Part shown: piece after piece, positions 8,246 to 15,319 of the stretch
How positions within the stretch are numbered: position 1 is the stretch's first letter
How the letters are laid out: each line of letters opens with the position of its first letter
Assembly: GCA_003222065.1 (NCBI GenBank)
Contig: QHUV01000002.1
Span: 1-15,319, forward strand
Source of the DNA: Gemmatimonadota bacterium
GTDB taxonomy: Bacteria > Gemmatimonadota > Gemmatimonadetes > Gemmatimonadales > Gemmatimonadaceae
Direction: 5' to 3'
DNA length: 15,319 nucleotides
Notes under the pieces: generated by a model
Told to the model about the DNA's origin: nothing
Database searches by the model: none
The model's input: the letters and a program-made list of their open reading frames with translations, nothing else
Position numbers and translations under genes: made by a program

Positions 8246-8365
8246 GGCCTTGGAAACCCGCGCCAGTCGTGATCGTCAACAGGCATAGCAGAATGCAAGA
8301 GTCCGGGTAGTCCGCGATCTCTGCACTTTGCAACGATCGGTCCTCCCTCCCGCCGTTTCGCCATC
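8246..8365. promoter_or_regulatory. Divergent intergenic region between transporter operon and histidine-kinase operon
   Basis: These 120 bp separate two divergent operons, so both promoters should lie here or in the adjacent coding ends. It holds a small inverted repeat, GCAT-(6)-ATGC, at about 8283-8296, and nearby TGCA-containing words. I could not find a convincing -35/-10 pair on either strand, nor a -24/-12 sigma-54 element. The functional assignment rests on gene orientation only. Confidence 0.35.
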
Positions 8366-10132
8366 GTGGATTCGCCGTCACCCGAAGGATCGCCGCCCGC
8401 CGTCCGGTCCGAGCAGCGGACGTTCGACGCAATGCTCGATCCGCGTCGATTGCTGCGTTGGCTGTATATCGGCCGCATGTCGGTGGCGACGGCAATCTTC
8501 ACTGCCGCCGTCTTCGTGTGGACGCGTGAGGACACCGACACGCACAAGCTGCTCGTCGCGTCGCTCGCCTTCGTGCTGGCGACGGGCGTGACGGTGCTGT
8601 CGGCATGGTACAGCGAAATATACAGAAAAGCGCTCCAGCCGACGTTCTTCTACCTCCAATCGACGTTCGATCTGCTGCTCGTCACCGCCGTCGTGCACGT
8701 GACGAATGGCAGCACCTCACAATTCGCGGCGCTGTACATCCTCATCATTGCCACGGCGAGTCTGCTGCTCCCCGTCGGCGGTGGTCTGCTCATCGCCGCG
8801 TTAGGGAACGTGTTGTACGTGGCGGATACGGTGCTCATCTCCGGCACCTCACTCGTGCCTGCGGTGTGGCTCCAGCTCGGGGTGTTCGCGACGGTCGCCC
8901 TGGGGAGCGCCTATCTAGGCGCTCAGCTGCAGCGCGCCGGGGCGGGGAAGGAGCGACTCGTCGCGCAATTGCAGGCGGCGCGGCTGCAGGCGGATGAGAT
9001 TCTCCGCAATATCCGCAGCGGTGTGATCACCGTCGATTCGGGGGGCCGGCTGCTCTACGTCAATCCGACCGCCGAGCAGTTGTTAGGCGCGAGTCTGCGC
9101 CACTACATCGGCGAGCCGGTGCTGGTGCGGATCGGCGAGATCGCCCCCGAACTGTCGCACGCACTCGAGCGGTCCGTGATGCATCAGATCCGGACGACGC
9201 GAGCCGAAGGACTCGTGTCGACGGTCGCTCGGCGGTTTCCCATCGGCGTCACCACGACGTACACCGACGGCGAGCGCGGTGACCTCGACCGAACGGCGAC
9301 GGCCATCTTCCAGGACATCTCCGATCAGAAGCGCATCGACGCGCTGCGACTTCGCGCCGAGCGGCTCGAGGGAATCGCCGAGCTGAGCGCCTCGCTGGCT
9401 CACGAGATCAAGAATCCCCTCGCATCGATCCGATCCGCCGTCGAGCAGCTGGCGCGCATGCCGCGCGCCGGCGATGATGAGCGAACACTCACGGGCCTCG
9501 TCGTCCGTGAGTCCGATCGGCTGTCGCGATTGCTCTCCGAGTTCCTCGACTTCGCGCGCGTCCGCGTCGCGCGGACGCGGCCGGTGGACATGGGTGACGT
9601 CGCGCGGCACGCGGCGCGCCTCGCCGAGACACGGCCGGAGCGGAAGGACGTGCGAATCGTCTGTGGGATCCCCGAGCGCGTTTCGCTCGTCGTCGACGGC
9701 GACGATGATCTCCTCCATCGCGCCGTGTTCAATCTCCTGCTCAATGCCATACAGGCGTCGCCTAACGGCGGCGTCGTGCACGTCGACGTGACGCCGGGTT
9801 CGTTCGACCCACTCCCCGTCGGCGTGACCTTCGACGCCGGCACCGTCGCCGTGCGCGTCCGCGATGCCGGCGCCGGCATCCCGATGGAGATAAGTGACCG
9901 CCTGTTCGATCCGTTTTTTACGACAAAGCCCGGCGGCAGCGGTCTCGGACTCGCCGTCGTCCAACGTGCCATCGAGGCCCACCGCGGACTCGTCTTCGTC
10001 GACAGCGGCGGCCACGGCACCCGCTTCACCATCGTCCTTCCTCGCACACAGCCGGTCAGGGCCGCCATCGAGACACCGCCCGCATCCGTGCCGATCATCC
10101 GCACCGCTTACGCTACTGGGAGTGCATCGTGA
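8366..10132 (+). CDS. PilS-like membrane sensor histidine kinase
   Basis: A 588-residue histidine kinase expected to autophosphorylate and pass phosphate to the downstream activator. The N-terminus has about six transmembrane helices (~30-52, 61-81, 94-113, 119-138, 140-160, 165-186), resembling the PilS membrane module. Then comes a short coiled linker, a PAS domain (~208-320), HisKA with SASLAHEIKNPL and phospho-acceptor His346, and a HATPase_c domain. In the latter the N-box Asn is at 460, G1 is DAGAG (500-504), the F-box is FDPFFTTK (514-521) and G2 is GSGLGLA (524-530). All catalytic boxes look intact. GTG start; an ATG at 8432 would remove only 22 residues and keep all helices. It overlaps the response-regulator gene by 4 bp. 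The signal sensed is unknown; NtrB-like kinases are the alternative class, but they are usually cytosolic. Confidence 0.92.
   Translation: MDSPSPEGSPPAVRSEQRTFDAMLDPRRLLRWLYIGRMSVATAIFTAAVFVWTREDTDTHKLLVASLAFVLATGVTVLSAWYSEIYRKALQPTFFYLQSTFDLLLVTAVVHVTNGSTSQFAALYILIIATASLLLPVGGGLLIAALGNVLYVADTVLISGTSLVPAVWLQLGVFATVALGSAYLGAQLQRAGAGKERLVAQLQAARLQADEILRNIRSGVITVDSGGRLLYVNPTAEQLLGASLRHYIGEPVLVRIGEIAPELSHALERSVMHQIRTTRAEGLVSTVARRFPIGVTTTYTDGERGDLDRTATAIFQDISDQKRIDALRLRAERLEGIAELSASLAHEIKNPLASIRSAVEQLARMPRAGDDERTLTGLVVRESDRLSRLLSEFLDFARVRVARTRPVDMGDVARHAARLAETRPERKDVRIVCGIPERVSLVVDGDDDLLHRAVFNLLLNAIQASPNGGVVHVDVTPGSFDPLPVGVTFDAGTVAVRVRDAGAGIPMEISDRLFDPFFTTKPGGSGLGLAVVQRAIEAHRGLVFVDSGGHGTRFTIVLPRTQPVRAAIETPPASVPIIRTAYATGSAS
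10118..10122 (+). promoter_or_regulatory. Ribosome-binding site for the sigma-54 activator gene
   Basis: GGGAG lies 6 nt before the GTG start at 10129, inside the end of the histidine-kinase gene. It supports that start and suggests the activator can be translated in its own right as well as by coupling. Confidence 0.6.
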
Positions 10133-11511
10133 CCGAGTCATCGAACGGTAGACCGACCGTCCTCGTCGTGGACGACGAAACCGGAATTCTGGATTCGCTC
10201 AACATCCTGCTGCGCACGGAAGGGTTCACGCCATTGCTCGCGCAGGGCGGCAAGCGTGGCCTCGAGCAATTGACGGCGGTAACACCGGATATCGTGCTCA
10301 CCGATATCCGGATGCCGAACGTCACCGGCGTCGACATCCTCGCCGCCGCGAAGCAGCGTGATCCCGATTGTCCGGTCATCCTGATGACGGCCCAGGCAAC
10401 GCTCCAATCGGCAATGCAAGCGGTAAATGAAGGCGCCTTTTATTACATCCAAAAGCCGTTCCGCAATGACGAGCTCGTGGCGATCCTGCGTCGCGCCGCC
10501 GAGCATCGCAAGCTGCGCGTCGAGAACAAGTCACTCAAGCAGGAGATCCGCCGGCGCGAGCGCACCAGCGGCACGCGTCCCGTCGGCATCAGCAAGAGCT
10601 GGCTCGACGTGCTCCGCCTTGCGGAGACCGTCGCACCGACGGAATCGACGGTGCTCATTCAAGGTGAATCTGGTACGGGTAAGGAGGTCGTCTCGCGTTA
10701 CATCCACGACCTCTCCAATCGCGTCGATGGACCGTTCTTGTCGATCAACTGTGGCGCACTTCCCGAAGGACTGCTCGAGAGTGAGCTCTTCGGCCACGTG
10801 AAGGGATCGTTCACTGGCGCCGTGAAAGACAAGGAAGGTCTCTTCACTGCTGCCGCGACCGGCACGTTCTTCCTCGACGAGATCGGTGAGACGACGCCGG
10901 CGACGCAGATCAAGCTCCTGCGCGTTCTCCAGCACCGCGAGGTCATTCCCGTCGGTGCCACCGAAGCGATCCCCATCGATACGCGGCTCATCGCCGCCAC
11001 CAATCGTGATCTCGAGGAAGAGATCAAGGGCGGCGGCTTCCGCACGGACTTGTACTACCGGCTCAACGTCATCGCCCTGCATCTACCGCCCCTCCGACAA
11101 CGCGCCGACGACATCCCCATGCTCGTCGAGCATTTTCTCCATCGAATTGCCGAGGTGCGCTCGGAGCCTCTCAAACAGCTCGCTCCCGGAACGATGGAAG
11201 CGCTCCAGGAGTACACATGGCCCGGCAACGTCCGCGAGCTGGAAAACGCCCTCGAGCGCGCGGCGATCCTCACGACCGGCACCGAGATCACCGTCGCCGC
11301 GATGCCCGAGCGCGTGACGCAACGCAAAGCCGAACCGCTCGTCTCGACGCGCACGCCGCCGAATCCGACGCTCGAGGCGGTCGAGCGCGCGTACATCCTG
11401 TGGGTGCTGCAGAGCGAGGGTGGGAACAAGTCGCGCGCGGCTGAGGTTCTTGGCATCGACCCGTCGACATTGTACCGGAAGCTCTCGCGATACGGAGTCG
11501 AAGCCGCGTGA
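10129..11511 (+). CDS. NtrC/PilR-family sigma-54-dependent response regulator
   Basis: A 460-residue bacterial enhancer-binding protein. The receiver domain (~9-122) has acidic pair Asp15/Asp16, phospho-acceptor Asp59, Thr87 and Lys109. The AAA+ domain (~150-385) has Walker A GESGTGKE (179-186), the sigma-54 contact loop as GSFTGA (226-231), Walker B FFLDEIGE (247-254), sensor I AATNRD (289-294), arginine-finger region FRTDLYYRL (304-312) and sensor II region WPGNVRELEN (364-373). The Fis-type HTH occupies ~413-456. All modules of an active enhancer-binding protein are present, so sigma-54 promoters should be its targets, but none was recognised here. Start GTG overlaps the kinase stop (GTGA 10129-10132), and its own stop overlaps the next gene the same way. 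The nearest family is PilR/NtrC; with a PilS-like partner I lean to PilR-like. Confidence 0.94.
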   Translation: MTESSNGRPTVLVVDDETGILDSLNILLRTEGFTPLLAQGGKRGLEQLTAVTPDIVLTDIRMPNVTGVDILAAAKQRDPDCPVILMTAQATLQSAMQAVNEGAFYYIQKPFRNDELVAILRRAAEHRKLRVENKSLKQEIRRRERTSGTRPVGISKSWLDVLRLAETVAPTESTVLIQGESGTGKEVVSRYIHDLSNRVDGPFLSINCGALPEGLLESELFGHVKGSFTGAVKDKEGLFTAAATGTFFLDEIGETTPATQIKLLRVLQHREVIPVGATEAIPIDTRLIAATNRDLEEEIKGGGFRTDLYYRLNVIALHLPPLRQRADDIPMLVEHFLHRIAEVRSEPLKQLAPGTMEALQEYTWPGNVRELENALERAAILTTGTEITVAAMPERVTQRKAEPLVSTRTPPNPTLEAVERAYILWVLQSEGGNKSRAAEVLGIDPSTLYRKLSRYGVEAA

Positions 11512-13121
11512 GCGCTGCCGTCGCGCCGGTCGCGGTCGAGGCCGAGAGTGCGGCGCGCGATGTCGCGAGTTCCCTCGCCGAGCGCATCGGCGCGTTCGCC
11601 CCATTTCTCGCCGCGGCGCTCACCTTTGCGATTGCGGCGTCAATCATCGCTCTATATCCCGTCGGGATCTTTCACGATGACGGGGTCTATCTGATTCTCG
11701 CGAAGGCGCTCGCGAACGGTCACGGCTATCGCTATCTGAACATTCCCGGCGCTCCGGTCGCAACGCATTATCCGCCGGTGTATCCGCTGCTCCTCGCAGT
11801 TCTCTGGAAGCTCGCACCGTTCCCCGATAACATAACGATCATCCTCTTGGCAAATGCCATTTTGTTGGCGGTGACGGCCTGGGGACTGACGCGCTTCGTA
11901 AGTCGGACGTTGGGTTGGACGCCGTCCGCGGCTGCCGCACTCGCGCTCGTTGGCACGCTCTCGCTGCCGCTCCTCACACTCGCGACCGTCGCGCTGTCGG
12001 AGGTCTGCTTCCTCGCGCTGCTCGTCCCCGCCCTCGCACGCTGCGAGCGCGCGCTGACCGCGCCTCGGTCGCGAGCGCACGACATCGCGATGGGGATGCT
12101 CGCCGGATCGCTGGCTCTCGTTAGGACGCACGGGGTCGTCCTCGCTGGGGCGTTGGCGGTCGTATTGGTCTATCGCCGCGAGTGGCGGCGCGCCCTGCTC
12201 GTGATCGCGGGGAGCGCCGTGCTGCTCGTGCCATGGCAGCTATGGATTGCCCTGAATGACAGCGTTCTCCCCGAGCCCTTACGTGGCAGCTACGGATCGT
12301 ATCTCGGATGGTTCGTCGACGGCGTAACGCATGGAGGCTGGCCACAGCTCATCGGTACGGTCTTGCGTAACATCTCCGAGTGCGCGGCGTTGATCGCGGA
12401 CCGTTTCGCGCTCTGGCCGCGTGGAGTGTGGCCCGTGATTCCAATGGTCGTCGCGGTTTTTTGCCTTGCCGTGGGTGCGCTGCGGCTCCGCCCACGCGCC
12501 CCCGTGACTGTCGTCTTCGGCGCCGCGTACATGGCCGTGACGTTGGTCTGGCCGTTCGCCTCCTGGCGATTCCTGTGGGGTGTCTGGCCGCTCCTGCTGC
12601 TATTCGTCGCCGCCGGCGCCGAAACCATCGTCCGCTGGCGCCCCCGCGCGCGCTCATTGGCTCTCGTTAGGTTTGCGTCGGCGGCAGCGGTGGGTCTGCT
12701 CCTCGCCGGAGTCGTGCGCGACGAATGGGCGACCTTTAGTGGGCGTCTGTGGGTATCTCCAGTCCGCGACGCGACCCGCAACATCGCGCCCGCGATGCGT
12801 TGGATCTCCAAGAACACGCGTCCGAGCGACGTCGTCATCGCCGACGCCGAGCCGCTCGTCTATCTGCTCACTGACCGGCGCGCTATTCCGCCAGTAGCGT
12901 TCACGGCCACGGAATACCTGACGCCGCGGAGCCGCTCCGTCGACGCCGCGGCGTTGGCCGAGCTCGTTAGGCGCTATCCCGTGCGCTACGTCGTCACCGT
13001 CGTCCCATCGACCGCCGCCGCGGCGCGCACCTTCGCCACCCCTTCCACGGCGCGCGGATTCACGATTCGCGAAACCGACAGGCTCGGTGGCGGTGCAGCC
13101 TTCGAGGTCACGCGCCCATGA
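11508..13121 (+). CDS. GT-C fold membrane glycosyltransferase (PMT/ArnT-like), first of tandem pair
   Basis: A 537-residue polytopic protein resembling family 39/ArnT-like transferases that move a sugar from a polyprenyl-phosphate donor on the periplasmic face. After the first helix (~31-51) comes HDDGVY, with the Asp pair at 57-58. This is where GT-C enzymes carry their catalytic acidic motif. THYPPVYP follows at 86-93. Many hydrophobic helices follow, with shared landmarks LVRTHGV, VPWQLW, GSYGSY and WGVWPL, and a soluble C-terminal region (~430-537). Start GTG overlaps the activator stop by 4 bp. The next gene is a clear paralogue and overlaps by 4 bp. Acceptor and sugar are not predictable. 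An annotation as a plain hypothetical membrane protein is possible, but the Asp-pair loop argues for GT-C. Confidence 0.82.
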   Translation: MSAAVAPVAVEAESAARDVASSLAERIGAFAPFLAAALTFAIAASIIALYPVGIFHDDGVYLILAKALANGHGYRYLNIPGAPVATHYPPVYPLLLAVLWKLAPFPDNITIILLANAILLAVTAWGLTRFVSRTLGWTPSAAAALALVGTLSLPLLTLATVALSEVCFLALLVPALARCERALTAPRSRAHDIAMGMLAGSLALVRTHGVVLAGALAVVLVYRREWRRALLVIAGSAVLLVPWQLWIALNDSVLPEPLRGSYGSYLGWFVDGVTHGGWPQLIGTVLRNISECAALIADRFALWPRGVWPVIPMVVAVFCLAVGALRLRPRAPVTVVFGAAYMAVTLVWPFASWRFLWGVWPLLLLFVAAGAETIVRWRPRARSLALVRFASAAAVGLLLAGVVRDEWATFSGRLWVSPVRDATRNIAPAMRWISKNTRPSDVVIADAEPLVYLLTDRRAIPPVAFTATEYLTPRSRSVDAAALAELVRRYPVRYVVTVVPSTAAAARTFATPSTARGFTIRETDRLGGGAAFEVTRP

Positions 13122-14713
13122 GCACCGCGGTCGACGTCATCGCGGCGCCGTCGGCGGAGCGCGAGTGGTCATTCTCGCTGGAGGCGACGATCCCGTGGAT
13201 CACGGCGTTCATCGTTCTCGCCGTCGGCATCGCCCTGATCGACGCGCTGCCGGTCGGTGTGGTACACGACGACGGCATGTATGTCGTGCTCGCGAAGTCG
13301 CTGGCGAGTGGCCAGGGCTACCGGTGGATCCACGTCCCCGGGTCGCCCGCGGCGACCCACTTTCCGCCGGGGTATCCCGCGCTGCTGGCGCTGCTCTGGC
13401 TCGTCTATCCCGCCTTTCCGGCGAACGTCGTCCTGTTCAAGCTCGCCAATGCGTGTTTCGCGGCGATCGCGGCCGCCAGTTGCGTCTCGTTCGCGCGCGA
13501 ACGATTCACGATGTCGTCGCTTGGTGCGGCTGCATTCTCGCTTGGATCGATTCTCAGCATTCCGATGCTGACACTGAGCGTGATGGTGATGAGCGAGCCG
13601 TTCTTTATGGCGCTGCTCATTCCGATCTTGATATGTGCCGAGCGCGTGATCGACACGGATGAGCCGCGCCGGCGGGACATCATTCTTCTCGGCATCGCCG
13701 CGGGTGTCGCGACGCTCGTTAGGACCCACGGTATTGCCCTCATCGGCGCGATACCGCTCACGCTCCTCGTCAGGCGGCGGCGGGTCGCCGACGCGGCACT
13801 CTTGGCCGCAATGGCGATCGCCGTCGTACTGCCATGGCAGCTCTGGGCAGGGGCGAATACCGCTGCCCTTCCCGCGCCGATGCATGGCAACTATGGGTCG
13901 TACGGCGCGTGGCTCGCCGCGGGCCTACGCAGCGAAGGTTTCGGACTGCTCTGGCGCACCGCGGCGCGCACGAGCGTCGAGCTAGTAGCGATGTTTGCGA
14001 CGCTCGCTGCGCCAGCGCTGCCCGCTTTGCCGAGGATCGTCGCGCTCGTCGCGCTCGCGATGCTCTCGATCGTTGGCGCGCGCAGCTATGCGTGCCGGGC
14101 GCCAGTGTCGGCGCTCTTTCTCGCGCTCTATGCCGCGATCGTCATCGTCTGGCCATTCACCCCAGCGCGCTTTGCGTGGGGTGTGTGGCCGCTCGTGCTG
14201 CTTCTTCCCGTTCTCGGTGCCCGTGAGATCATCAAATGGCGACCGTCCGAGCGAAGATCGCAGCTCGTGCGCGCTGGCGCGCTGGCTCTGACCGTCGCGC
14301 TCGCGATGGGACACGCCCTCTACACGGTGCGCGGCTATCGAGGCCAGTGGTGGGCGAGCATTCCGCGCGCCGGTGCCGCGAATCTTCGTCCACTCGTCCT
14401 CTGGGCAGCGCGGCACACGGCACCGACGGACGTTCTCGCCGTCGAGGCGGAAAGTGCCGTCTACCTCTACACGGGACGACAAACGGTTCCAGTGCACACT
14501 TTCACGGTGCAGCAGTACTTCAATCCGCGTCCGGCGGAGCTGGACGCCGCCGTCATCGATGGCGTCCTCGCCAGCTACCCTGTCAATGCCGTCGCGGTTA
14601 CGACGCGGACAAGCCGCGACGCAGCCCTGCTTCTCGCCTCGCGGCGACCGCCGCTGCTGACCGTGACGGACAGCTTTCCAGGCGGCATTGTTCTCACTCC
14701 GACTCACCGATGA
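13118..14713 (+). CDS. GT-C fold membrane glycosyltransferase (PMT/ArnT-like), second of tandem pair
   Basis: A 531-residue paralogue of the preceding gene. The Asp pair is at 51-52 in HDDGMY and THFPPGYP is at 80-87. The distance from the HDDG His to the TH His is 31 residues in both copies. LVRTHGI, LPWQLW, GNYGSY and WGVWPL recur in the same order. The C-terminal soluble part ends differently. ATG start overlaps the previous stop (ATGA 13118-13121), with GAGG about ten bases upstream. Its own stop overlaps the GT2 start. Similarity runs along the whole length and sequences are well diverged, so this is an old duplication and probably two specificities. Sugar and acceptor unknown. Confidence 0.82.
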   Translation: MSTAVDVIAAPSAEREWSFSLEATIPWITAFIVLAVGIALIDALPVGVVHDDGMYVVLAKSLASGQGYRWIHVPGSPAATHFPPGYPALLALLWLVYPAFPANVVLFKLANACFAAIAAASCVSFARERFTMSSLGAAAFSLGSILSIPMLTLSVMVMSEPFFMALLIPILICAERVIDTDEPRRRDIILLGIAAGVATLVRTHGIALIGAIPLTLLVRRRRVADAALLAAMAIAVVLPWQLWAGANTAALPAPMHGNYGSYGAWLAAGLRSEGFGLLWRTAARTSVELVAMFATLAAPALPALPRIVALVALAMLSIVGARSYACRAPVSALFLALYAAIVIVWPFTPARFAWGVWPLVLLLPVLGAREIIKWRPSERRSQLVRAGALALTVALAMGHALYTVRGYRGQWWASIPRAGAANLRPLVLWAARHTAPTDVLAVEAESAVYLYTGRQTVPVHTFTVQQYFNPRPAELDAAVIDGVLASYPVNAVAVTTRTSRDAALLLASRRPPLLTVTDSFPGGIVLTPTHR

Positions 14714-15319
14714 CTACCACCGCACCATCCACAGCGTCGCCTTCCGTGAAGCAGAACCGGCCCCCGCAGCGCCGACATCGCACGCCGATCGATCGGGCGA
14801 CGTTGCGCCTGTCAGTGCTGATCCCCGTCTATAACGAGCGTCACACCATCGAGCTCATTCTCGATGAAGTCGCCTCGACGCCCATTCAAAAAGAGGTCAT
14901 CGTCGTCGACGACTGTTCCACCGATGGCACCCGCGACCTTCTCCAGGAGCTCTTCGACGAAGGCCGCATCGATCGCTTGCACCTGCAACCCGTGAATCGC
15001 GGCAAGGGCGCCGCCATTCGCCAAGCGCTCTCCATGAGCACCGGCGACGTCGTCATCGTCCAGGACGCCGATCTGGAGTACGACCCTGCTGACTGGCGGC
15101 AGTTGCTCGAGCCGATTGTCGACGGCCGGGCCGATGCGTGCTTCGGCTCGCGGTTCCTCGGCGGGCCGCACCGTGTCCTCTACTTCTGGCACTCGGTGGG
15201 CAACAAGCTCTTGACGATGTACTCGAACATGCTGACCAATCTCAATCTCACCGACATGGAGACGTGCTACAAAGCCATGCGAGGGGATTTGGCGCGTGAG
15301 GTGATCCTACCGAAACTGA
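14710..15319 (+). CDS. Family 2 glycosyltransferase, polyprenyl-phosphate-sugar synthase-like (3' end outside window)
   Basis: The reading frame stays open from the ATG at 14710 to the window edge, giving 203 residues with no stop. It is a GT-A/GT2 enzyme of the dolichyl/undecaprenyl-phosphate sugar synthase type, which moves a sugar from a nucleotide donor to a lipid phosphate at the cytosolic membrane face. Residues 1-30 are a basic, probably disordered leader. [11 protein letters not shown] begins at 37, [10 protein letters not shown] lies at 65-74, the metal-binding DAD is at 119-121 within [16 protein letters not shown] is at 146-152 and [11 protein letters not shown] at 181-191. The start overlaps the GT-C stop by 4 bp (ATGA 14710-14713). 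It could supply the lipid-linked donor for the two upstream GT-C enzymes. Whether it carries C-terminal membrane helices cannot be seen. Confidence 0.92.
   Translation, partial: MTTTAPSTASPSVKQNRPPQRRHRTPIDRATLRLSVLIPVYNERHTIELILDEVASTPIQKEVIVVDDCSTDGTRDLLQELFDEGRIDRLHLQPVNRGKGAAIRQALSMSTGDVVIVQDADLEYDPADWRQLLEPIVDGRADACFGSRFLGGPHRVLYFWHSVGNKLLTMYSNMLTNLNLTDMETCYKAMRGDLAREVILPKL

Noticed and set aside
9083..10141. 352-codon minus-strand open frame
   Set aside because: It lies antisense inside the histidine kinase, has shadow composition and shows no domain.
12232..12249. TGGCAG...TTGCC resembling a sigma-54 -24/-12 promoter
   Set aside because: The spacing between GG and GC is two bases too long, and it lies inside the first GT-C coding region.

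Overview
The window is a GC-rich stretch of a diderm bacterial chromosome. A lytic transglycosylase, a signal-peptide-bearing outer-membrane protein ending in an Omp85-type barrel, and frequent GTG starts fit Gemmatimonadota or a similar lineage. That placement is inference from style and architecture, not from a marker gene.

Layout, left to right. (a) 3-938, plus strand: C-terminal part of an Slt70-like lytic transglycosylase, cut by the window edge. (b) 939-1197: short gap between convergent genes, filled by a ~177-nt imperfect palindrome (986-1162). (c) 1198-4371, minus strand: a 1057-residue secreted protein joining a HExxH metallopeptidase domain, a TolB-like beta-propeller and an outer-membrane barrel. 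This is the most unusual gene here. (d) 4372-4648: its leader, with nothing else convincing. (e) 8245 to 4649, minus strand: a compact operon of a CNNM/CorC-type transporter with CBS domains, the ribosome-rescue hydrolase ArfB and a SulP anion transporter with a STAS domain. Its genes overlap by 4 bp or are 4 bp apart. (f) 8246-8365: divergent control region. (g) 8366-15319, plus strand: five genes, each overlapping the next by exactly 4 bp. They are a PilS-like membrane histidine kinase, an NtrC/PilR-family sigma-54 activator, two tandem paralogous GT-C membrane glycosyltransferases, and a family 2 glycosyltransferase that runs off the right edge.

How the genes may work together. In the right-hand operon the GT2 enzyme would load a sugar onto a polyprenyl phosphate in the cytoplasm. 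The two GT-C enzymes would transfer such sugars on the periplasmic side. The two-component system is translationally coupled to this module, which suggests regulated surface or pilin glycosylation. In the left half, the protease-propeller-barrel protein places three functions seen in outer-membrane biogenesis and quality control (BepA-like protease, BamB/TolB-like propeller, BamA-like barrel) on one chain. Both ideas are inference from domains and gene order.

No tRNA, rRNA, CRISPR array, insertion sequence or phage gene was recognised. A base-level oddity is the recurring word GTTAGG, nearly always on the coding strand.
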